Of a stretch of DNA of 64,000 nucleotides, positions 54,677 through 61,123 are shown piece after piece. The translations under genes and the position numbers were made by a program. The first letter of the stretch is position 1. Every line of letters starts with the position of its first letter. The stretch lies in contig NZ_BMEO01000001.1 of the NCBI RefSeq assembly GCF_014636635.1, positions 401,737-465,736 of the forward strand. The letters are read 5' to 3'. The notes under the pieces are model-generated. The model was given only the letters and a program-made list of their open reading frames with translations. It did not search any database and had not been told where the DNA came from. The DNA comes from Marinicella pacifica (lineage in GTDB: Bacteria > Pseudomonadota > Gammaproteobacteria > Xanthomonadales > Marinicellaceae).

Positions 54677-55009
54677 GCCGGATTTAAGAAGGCGTGCTGT
54701 GAAAGCGTTTTATTTTAGCTGAGGGCAATAAATCATACAATTATTGGATTCGGCTTGGTTTTCGTAATAAATTTTTAAAATAGCTATTTTTGATAAGCGT
54801 TTAATTAGTTAGATACTACCATCTGTTTTCAGGAGCGATAATGGCAAAGATATACAACACCCTTGACAACCGATACTGACTAACAAGCCGATTGCCGGTT
54901 ATTTTTGTTCCTTCTGAGACCGGCTATTTTAAAACCATTTCGCATATTTTGACCCATCAAAAACAAATTAATCGATACGTACATCCTGAATGATTGGATT
55001 GTATTTAAC
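54677..55009 (+). promoter_or_regulatory. Intergenic region with a promoter-like signal and a 12-codon ORF
   Basis: TTGATA (54790-54795) and GATACT (54812-54817) are 16 bp apart. AGGAG precedes an ATG at 54841 that opens a 12-codon ORF (MAKIYNTLDNRY) ending at 54879. A GCCGGT/ACCGGC hairpin follows. The plus strand has no gene after it, because nnrU-like is on the other strand. It may be a leader or small RNA, or chance. Confidence 0.3.
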
Positions 55010-55456
55010 TTAAACAAACGCCCTGACGCCAAACAGCACCTCATGCAACCAAAAGGCCATGACCAGATACAGGCCTAAACCAGCTACAATCACAATAACA
55101 TCAGCCATTGTGCCGTTCACCAGTAAATGCGCCACCGCCAGCAATTGCGGATGCTTAATCACATTCTTGATTCGCCCGGGGAAATAAGGCGCCAGAAAGA
55201 GTATAAAAATGGGCAGCATTAAAGTGGCGGCTACATGCCGTAACCAGAGCGGTGTTACATACAAATATGTCGGCGTTTGCCGAAGTTCAGCATAGCCTTT
55301 TACGATCAGGATAATGCCTGCCAATGAAACAACACTGTAAAACAATTTCCAGCCAAGCTCACTTTTCGCAGCGAACTTATTACGCAAAGACAAGGCCACA
55401 ATGGATATTGAATGAATCCCCAAAAACAACACCAAACCAAGAATGAGTTTCCACAT
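55010..55456 (-). CDS. NnrU family membrane protein
   Basis: A 148-residue protein with four hydrophobic segments. It opens with MWKLILGLVLFLGIHSISIV and has TPLWLRHVAATLMLPIFIL and RIKNVIKHPQLLAVAHLLVNG, the NnrU signature region (KHPQLL...H). NnrU proteins are linked to nitric-oxide metabolism or, in relatives, carotenoid isomerisation, but no denitrification genes are nearby. The histidines could bind heme. Stand-alone gene. Confidence 0.85.
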   Translation of the reverse strand: MWKLILGLVLFLGIHSISIVALSLRNKFAAKSELGWKLFYSVVSLAGIILIVKGYAELRQTPTYLYVTPLWLRHVAATLMLPIFILFLAPYFPGRIKNVIKHPQLLAVAHLLVNGTMADVIVIVAGLGLYLVMAFWLHEVLFGVRAFV

Positions 55457-55565
55457 AACAATATGTCTCCAAAATATATTAAGAAATAATCTTAACTGAT
55501 TTACTCACTCTTGTCTTCATACCACCTGATAACAAGCTTGCGTTTACCCCATTGACGCGCGGCTT

Positions 55566-55907
55566 CTAAGTCTTTTCCCATAAAGATATCAATTCTTTTT
55601 TCCACCGTTTGTTCATTTTATCGCGAACAATGTAAGTACCCTCAAATCCTTCAATTTTAACTTCTGTTTTATGACTTAATCCTAATTTAATGAGATCCCT
55701 TGATACTGCAATGGACTTCATCCCCGGTTTAAGTTGATCGCCCCAGGCAGTTAAGCCTTTATGCCCCTTTTTAGTTTCAGCTTCTCGCAAAGTGTAAGCA
55801 GTTGCGGTGACCTCCATGCTTTTTCCGATACCTGAGTCGCAAGCACTCAGCGTAACACCTATGATTGTGATGGGTATAATAAACAGACAATAACTAATAA
55901 TTTTCAT
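55566..55907 (-). CDS. 3D-domain lipoprotein, frameshifted at an A6 tract
   Basis: A 113-residue frame. The N-terminal signal ends in a lipobox (TLSAC), and a 3D (double-psi beta-barrel) domain follows, with VTATAYT and TAWGDQLKPG and VRDKMNKRWKK. After that the frame runs into ELISLWEKT and stops, but the next frame continues the 3D domain with IDIFMGKDLEAARQWGKRK down to a stop at 55501. The switch lies at a run of six A on the minus strand (55596-55601). The intact protein would be 134-135 residues (55501-55907). Mutation, programmed slippage and sequencing error are all possible. Confidence 0.75.
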   Translation of the reverse strand: MKIISYCLFIIPITIIGVTLSACDSGIGKSMEVTATAYTLREAETKKGHKGLTAWGDQLKPGMKSIAVSRDLIKLGLSHKTEVKIEGFEGTYIVRDKMNKRWKKELISLWEKT

Positions 55908-56034
55908 ACTAAACCGTCTGTTTTATTATGGTTGATAAAGAGCTGTCCTTTGATCAAAATACCTCAAAATTATTAGTTTTGGATGTTCCGCACATTAGCT
56001 TGAAACATGATTAGCTAAAGAGCAATAATCTTTT

Positions 56035-56538
56035 TTAATTATTTTTAATTCCACAACTTTCATTCTTTTTCTCGTCAAGAATGTCATCCACAGGCTCAAT
56101 AACTATTGGTTCTTTATAAATGATATATCTGCGATACTTTTCGAGGACTGGATCTTTCCGAAATTTATTATCGCTAATAACATACCTCGTCCCATTACAA
56201 ATATTGACTTGCCCTGTGTAATCGGTATGTACCAAGATGTGACGACCAATAATAAAAGGCAGTCCACAATCTCCACCCCCGTAACCGCCTTCAATAACAT
56301 GCGGAATTTCAGCTCTATTTCCTTTGAGGACTTCGATAATTTCAAACTCAGCTTTTACACCCATTGATTTTGAGTCATGTTCCGAATTAGCTATTTCATG
56401 GGCAGCAGTAATTCTCGCCACAAAAACTAATTCTGCATCATCGACCAACTCCATTTCTGTTGTATTTACACAGCTACAAGCCAAAAGCTCGTTTGACAAA
56501 AACATGACAATGAAGACAATGAATAGATATCTAAGCAT
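56035..56538 (-). CDS. Exported hypothetical cysteine-rich protein
   Basis: A 167-residue protein with a signal peptide (about 1-20) and a mature N terminus CSCVNTTEME, reminiscent of TIMP/netrin-like (NTR) folds that begin with Cys-x-Cys. Other cysteines are in GGGDCGLPFI, VNICNGTR and NESCGIKNN, and the middle is beta-rich (EFEIIEVLKGNR). A periplasmic or surface location is likely. AT-rich relative to neighbours. The NTR link is a resemblance only. Confidence 0.65.
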   Translation of the reverse strand: MLRYLFIVFIVMFLSNELLACSCVNTTEMELVDDAELVFVARITAAHEIANSEHDSKSMGVKAEFEIIEVLKGNRAEIPHVIEGGYGGGDCGLPFIIGRHILVHTDYTGQVNICNGTRYVISDNKFRKDPVLEKYRRYIIYKEPIVIEPVDDILDEKKNESCGIKNN

Positions 56539-56641
56539 TTATTAACACCTGAAAAAATTATTAAATTTATTGTAAGACATTGATTATGCGCATTCAATTA
56601 ATGTGTGACTATCAGCAAACAGTCATAAAATGATAAAACGG

Positions 56642-57444
56642 TTAAAAACTGGAACCCGGCAATTTCAGGAATTCAATTTCTTCTTGTGTCGAAACACGTC
56701 CCAATATCTTATTTCGATGAGGATAGCGGCCGAATCGATCTATAATCACCTTGTGCTTTAATTCAGCTTCATAACGAGCCGGTGCATATTGTTTGAACAA
56801 TGCTTCCGCCTGGGCATGAATCACCCGGGACTCACTGTGCATAAAAGGCATCAAAAAGAAATTGCGCTCCATTTCATTCAGTTCGGATAGAGCCTCGGCA
56901 GTGATGGCTTCTTGCGTCAACACCAGCGCCATACCATCTTGAGCAAAAGCCAGGGGCGTGTCGCGATAAATATTCCGTGAAAACTGATATAGTGTAGTGT
57001 TTTGAACTAATATGCCCTATGAGAGACCGCCACAAGTCTCATAACAAGGCATCGTTTGCAGATAATGGCCATAGTCCTTATCAAGAACGATAACGCCGTA
57101 ATGAGGCTTGTGGCAGTCTCCCGAAGGGTGAACCCTAAAACAGCCATCTACGGCGTTATGTTTCCATGTAATATGAATAACTATTACGAAGAAAACAAGC
57201 CTTGTAGCTGACTATTTTATGATTCACTCATAGGGCATATTAGTTCAATACACTACACTAGGATAATAATTTCAGCCAGACGACCTTTAACTGTATCACG
57301 CCAGGTAAACAACTCACTTGCAGCGGCTTGCTGCAAGACAGGTAAAAAGCGTTCCTTCAGTAAATCATCAAAAGCCGAATCAAAACGCCGCCACTGATCT
57401 GCATCGATGTCCTCAAACCAAAATTTTAATATTTCTTCTAACAC
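56642..57444 (-). pseudogene. DUF924 family gene disrupted by a 267-bp element
   Basis: The N-terminal part (57444 to about 57260) reads MLEEILKFWFEDIDADQW and RDTVKGRLAEIII, and the rest (from about 56987 to 56642) reads QFSRNIYRDTPLAFAQDG and on to LKLPGSSF. Both belong to one DUF924 protein. Element copy B (56992-57258) sits between them. Taking it out together with one TA joins the halves in frame as EIIILYQFSRN, close to the family EIIVLDQFSRN. DUF924 has no known function. Confidence 0.9.
56992..57258. mobile_element. 267-bp structured element with 32-bp inverted termini, copy B
   Basis: Ends 56992-57023 and 57227-57258 are inverted with one mismatch and begin GTGTAGTG. A TA dinucleotide flanks both sides (56990-56991 and 57259-57260), a likely target duplication. 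Four or more positions in the arms differ from copy A with matching changes in the opposite arm. The interior carries nested stems, including GAGAC.GCCACAAG pairing with CTTGTGGC.GTCTC. Confidence 0.9.
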
Positions 57445-57625
57445 GATTGATTCATAAATATTATTAACAGCCCCCTGCTGAATAGCATAATCGAATGACT
57501 TAAATTTTTATTTTAGCACAGGCCACAACTGATAATTTTCATGGCACCACCTAAAACCATCTGTGTCATCCATTTTCTTCCTTTTCTCTTAATCATGATT
57601 TTGAAATTTCAGTTACAATAATTGG

Positions 57626-59083
57626 ATGAAAAAATTTAAGTCCATTATTCGCTGGCTACTGCTGGTTTTTTTCCTGCTCTGGATTAGCCTGGGTATCTAT
57701 CACAGCTATAAACCGCTGCCACCGGGCATCAGCGTGGCAACGCCGGCCTTACCGGTTCAGAATGTGCGTTTTCTGGCCGACTACACCTGGGTTGATGCGA
57801 ACGATGTGCGACATACCGATCAGCGTATTTTTAACCGGATTTTCGAATTGATTAACAAGGCCGAGCGACTGATTGTCTTGGATATGTTTTTATACAATGA
57901 CTTTGCCGGGGATTCAGAGGCAACCAAGATGGACGCTAATTTACGGCCACTGTCTGCCGAGCTGACAGCGGCCCTGATTGAACGTAAAGCCCAAGTCACC
58001 AATCTGCGTATCGTCCTAATAACCGATCCAATTAATCAATTATACGGCGGCCTGGAATCAGAACGATTTAACGCCTTGCGCGAAACCGGTGTTGAAGTGG
58101 TCATCACCGATTTAGATCGCTTGCGGGATTCCAACCCGCTCTGGTCGGGATTCTGGCGCCTGTGCTGCCGGTGGCTGGGTAATTCGAGTAACGGCGGTTG
58201 GTTACCGAACCCGGTGGGACCCGGCAAAGTCACTTTGCGCACCTGGCTGAAACTGGTCAACTTCAAAGCCAACCATCGTAAGACATTGGTGGCGGACTCA
58301 GATCAAGGCCTTGTTGGCTTAGTCACGTCCGGCAATCCACACGACGCCAGCAGCGTCCATGGCAATATCGCCCTTGAGTTTATGGGGCCAAGCGTTCGCG
58401 ATTTACTGGCCACTGAACAGGCGGTCTTAAATTTTTCCGATACCGATATAAAACCCCTGTCAATAAGCCCTAAAATCAATTTACCTTCATTCGCATCGCC
58501 AACCCTACAAGTCCTGACCGAAGCTAAAATCCGTGATCGGGTTATTCAAACTTTAAATAAAAGTAACTCGGGTGACCGCATTGATCTGGCCATGTTTTAC
58601 CTGTCCCATCGTGGCATCATTAAAGCACTTATCGACGCCCATTCACGTGGCGTAAACCTGCGCCTATTGCTCGATCCAAATGAAGATGCTTTTGGCAACA
58701 AGAAAAACGGCATCCCGAACCGACAGGTCGCCTTGGCGTTAACCAAGATCGGGATTCCGATCCGCTGGTGCGATACCCACGGCGAACAATGCCACAGCAA
58801 ATTAATGCTAACCCGCCCGATAAATGGTCCCGCAGAATTGCTATTAGGCTCCGCCAACTTCACCCGCCGAAATCTCGACGATTTAAACCTCGAAACCAAT
58901 GTCGTCCTGGTCGGCGCCCCGGACACCCCAGCCATCAAAGATGCCACAGCCTTCTTTAATCTCCGCTGGCATAACGCCCCCAATCAAAACTTCAGCCGCT
59001 CCTATGAATACTACGCCGATGACAGCCGCTGGCGCTACTGGCGTTATCGGTTAATGGAATTCACCGGTTTATCGACGTTTTAG
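57626..59083 (+). CDS. Phospholipase D-like protein (cardiolipin synthase-like)
   Basis: A 485-residue membrane-anchored protein with one N-terminal helix (about 10-26). Two PLD half-sites are present: FKANHRKTLVADSDQGLVG (HxKxxxxD-like) near residue 214 and EQCHSKLMLTRPINGPAE (HxKxxL) followed by LLGSANFTRRNLDDLN near the end. This is the general plan of cardiolipin synthases and related phosphatidyltransferases, but the first histidine motif reads HRKTLVAD and the second lacks the usual Asp. Substrate uncertain; periplasmic side likely. Confidence 0.82.
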   Translation: MKKFKSIIRWLLLVFFLLWISLGIYHSYKPLPPGISVATPALPVQNVRFLADYTWVDANDVRHTDQRIFNRIFELINKAERLIVLDMFLYNDFAGDSEATKMDANLRPLSAELTAALIERKAQVTNLRIVLITDPINQLYGGLESERFNALRETGVEVVITDLDRLRDSNPLWSGFWRLCCRWLGNSSNGGWLPNPVGPGKVTLRTWLKLVNFKANHRKTLVADSDQGLVGLVTSGNPHDASSVHGNIALEFMGPSVRDLLATEQAVLNFSDTDIKPLSISPKINLPSFASPTLQVLTEAKIRDRVIQTLNKSNSGDRIDLAMFYLSHRGIIKALIDAHSRGVNLRLLLDPNEDAFGNKKNGIPNRQVALALTKIGIPIRWCDTHGEQCHSKLMLTRPINGPAELLLGSANFTRRNLDDLNLETNVVLVGAPDTPAIKDATAFFNLRWHNAPNQNFSRSYEYYADDSRWRYWRYRLMEFTGLSTF

Positions 59084-59143
59084 AGATTTGTTCTGGACCG
59101 AGTATAAGACGTAGGCTGGTCTGTGCCCACATTCTAACTAACA

Positions 59144-59809
59144 TTAAAGAAAATTATCATCCGCGTTGTCAGGGCACTGATCAATAGACTCTATTTTTTG
59201 CGTGCCCTCTGAATCGGGCAGTGGTTTAAGCCAGCAGTCATCAAATATAGAGCAGTAGCAATAACTCAATCCAAGTTCTCCCTGGTATATCGTATCTTGC
59301 AAACGCTGCACCAGCTTACGCTCACTGGTTTGAAATATAACCAGGGATTCTTCCGGTGCCAGAACCCGATCATTGACATCACTTTTCCCGTAAGTCACGC
59401 CCAATTCAGCGTTATCATCTAATTGCCGGACAAAAGAATCCCAATCACGCATAAACTCGCCTTTGTAATGTAATAAGACCCCTTGCATTTTGGCCGGTCC
59501 GACACCGACATTATTCAGCGATATTTTTATATAAGCCGATTCACTGGTGTTCGTATCATTAATGACGGTCTGCACATAAGGCCAAACAGAGGCTGCTGTT
59601 TGTTTTCGAACAGCATGTGACTCAGTTAATGCAGCGTAAAGTGCAATCGCTCCGGTGAAAACAGCCGCAACAGAAAGTATTGTCTGAATAGAGGCCAGCT
59701 TTAAAAATCTATTTTCAATTTCTATAATCGATTCTTTAATATCAATTGATTCTCTCACATCGATTGATTGAGCATGTTCGTCCTGGTTTTTATTTTCAAT
59801 GTCGTTCAT
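59144..59809 (-). CDS. Hypothetical membrane protein
   Basis: A 221-residue protein. An acidic N-terminal 35 residues precede one transmembrane helix (QTILSVAAVFTGAIALYAAL, about 40-60), and the rest is a beta-rich soluble domain (YIKISLNNVGVGPAKMQGVL, LAPEESLVIFQTSERK) with cysteines near the C terminus. The single-helix topology resembles surface-anchored accessory proteins, but I do not recognise the family. It is outside the attC array by position but borders it. Confidence 0.6.
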   Translation of the reverse strand: MNDIENKNQDEHAQSIDVRESIDIKESIIEIENRFLKLASIQTILSVAAVFTGAIALYAALTESHAVRKQTAASVWPYVQTVINDTNTSESAYIKISLNNVGVGPAKMQGVLLHYKGEFMRDWDSFVRQLDDNAELGVTYGKSDVNDRVLAPEESLVIFQTSERKLVQRLQDTIYQGELGLSYCYCSIFDDCWLKPLPDSEGTQKIESIDQCPDNADDNFL

Positions 59810-59920
59810 AAGACCGAAGCCCCACAGATTAAAATGCTGGTTTACATTTTAATATTTTATCCGACTTCATGTTTACAATTTTAATTGGTATCTATTTTAT
59901 GGTCTGAACTTAACGCTGGA

Positions 59921-60003
59921 GTTACGGAGCGCTTGCGCGACGGGACAACCTGAAGGCATTCAGCGGGGCTCGTTACAGGAGGCGCGAAAGCGTCTCCTGT
60001 AAC
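59921..60003 (-). repeat. 165-bp attC-associated element, truncated copy 2
   Basis: The right-hand 83 bp of the element, from GTTACGGAGCGC to the hairpin at 59972-60003. The left part including one arm of the outer stem is missing; instead TAACGCTGGA precedes it. Confidence 0.75.
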
Positions 60004-60065
60004 GTTAAAGCTGTGAGCGTCCGAGGCCACGTATTTTGTGGCCGATTTTGAGCGCCTTGTTAGCA
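60000..60065 (-). other. Integron attC-like recombination site 2
   Basis: The minus strand reads CTAACAAGGCGCTCAAAATC at one end and TTTAACGTTAC at the other, with GGCCAC / GTGGCC pairing in the middle. It follows the dioxygenase gene stop by a few bases, as an attC site should. Confidence 0.65.
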
Positions 60066-60071
60066 TTCTGC

Positions 60072-60869
60072 TTACCATAGGTACATACTTGACTTCTTAT
60101 TGAGAATCTTCAGCTCGAACGATTCTGCACATGCGCCGCCTGCTAAGCCGTAGCAGACATGCAAAGGCAATAGGTGCTCTTCTCGAGGGTGGCAAAACCG
60201 AGCACCCGGCGCTTTTACCCATTCACACAGTCTTTGTTTTCTTTCTTCTTCAGAGATATTTGTGTTTGAACAAGTATCCAATAACCAAGACTCAAATGCT
60301 TCATTCAAATCTTTTGACTCCGTAGTTTCTGGAGCAAAAAAGGCCTTCATATTGTGAAAAGAAAATCCTGACCCTATCAAAAGTAATTCTTCATAGTCTA
60401 AGCCCTGTAGCGCCTGACCAATACTAATATGCTCGGCAGGACTTAAGTTATTAAGAAGCGACAACTGAATACAAGGAATATCAGCATCTGGGTACATTAT
60501 TTTTAGCGGTATGAACAAACCGTGATCAAAGCCCCTTTGTTTATCGAGATTGCAAGCAATGCCAACACGCTCTAGCTTTTCGTGGATTTTATTTGCAAGC
60601 AGTGCCTCGCCCTTGCAGGGATAGGTAATACTGTAAGATTCTTCTGGAAATCCATAATAATCATATATAAGCGATGGGCTCTCGCCAGCAGTAATTGTTG
60701 GCAATTTCTCTTCCCAATGTGCACTCACAACCACAATGGCCGATGGTTTACGTAATAAAGATGTTATGCTTTTTAAGCAATCAACCATTTCTGTATGCCC
60801 AGCATCGCCCAAAAGAGGCATTGGCCCGCCGCCATGCGACAAGAACAATATTTGAGGTTTAGAGCTCAT
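60072..60869 (-). CDS. Extradiol ring-opening dioxygenase-like protein (DODA/YgiD family)
   Basis: A 265-residue class III extradiol dioxygenase-like protein. ILFLSHGGGPMPLLGDAGHT carries metal-binding His near the start, VVVSAHWEEKLPTI is the next conserved strand and GSGFSFHNMKAFF holds another His. The C terminus has FCHPREEHLLPLHVCYGLAG, typical of the family. Members include DOPA dioxygenase and YgiD (zinc-dependent). The gene lies between attC-like sites 2 and 3 plus an element copy, so it reads as a cassette. Substrate unknown. Confidence 0.85.
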   Translation of the reverse strand: MSSKPQILFLSHGGGPMPLLGDAGHTEMVDCLKSITSLLRKPSAIVVVSAHWEEKLPTITAGESPSLIYDYYGFPEESYSITYPCKGEALLANKIHEKLERVGIACNLDKQRGFDHGLFIPLKIMYPDADIPCIQLSLLNNLSPAEHISIGQALQGLDYEELLLIGSGFSFHNMKAFFAPETTESKDLNEAFESWLLDTCSNTNISEEERKQRLCEWVKAPGARFCHPREEHLLPLHVCYGLAGGACAESFELKILNKKSSMYLW

Positions 60870-60892
60870 AATGACTTCCTTATTTGGTAAAT

Positions 60893-61056
60893 GCTAACGA
60901 GTCACGCTGAACAGCAGCATGGCTTGGGTTAAAATTTTAATTTTAGCACAGGTCATGTCTGCTGGTTCAGGTTGTTACGGAGCGCTTGCGCGACGGGACA
61001 ACCTGAAGGCATTCAGCGGGGCTCGTTACCGGAGGCGCGCAAGCGTCTCCGGTAAC
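60893..61056 (-). repeat. 165-bp attC-associated element, copy 3 (with compensatory change)
   Basis: Complete copy upstream of the dioxygenase gene. Its 3' hairpin (61025-61056) is GTTACCGGAGGCGC / GCGTCTCCGGTAAC with GCAA loop, whereas the other copies have GTTACAGG / CCTGTAAC with GAAA. The paired A-T to C-G change supports a selected stem. Confidence 0.8.
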
Positions 61057-61119
61057 GCCGCGCTCACCGGCAATTTGGAGCGCAGCGTAAAATTGTCCGT
61101 GTGCAGCGCCTTGTTATGC
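61053..61119 (-). other. Integron attC-like recombination site 3
   Basis: The minus strand opens GCATAACAAGGCGCTGC and closes GAGCGCGGCGTTAC; CAATTTT/AAATTG inner segments pair. Nearly identical in plan to site 1. It lies 5 bp after the stop of the restriction-modification gene. Confidence 0.7.
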
Positions 61120-61123
61120 CAGA

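Noticed and set aside
59144..59809. Treating the hypothetical membrane protein as part of the cassette array
   Set aside because: No attC-like site was found after its stop at 59144, so it may be ordinary chromosome bordering the array.
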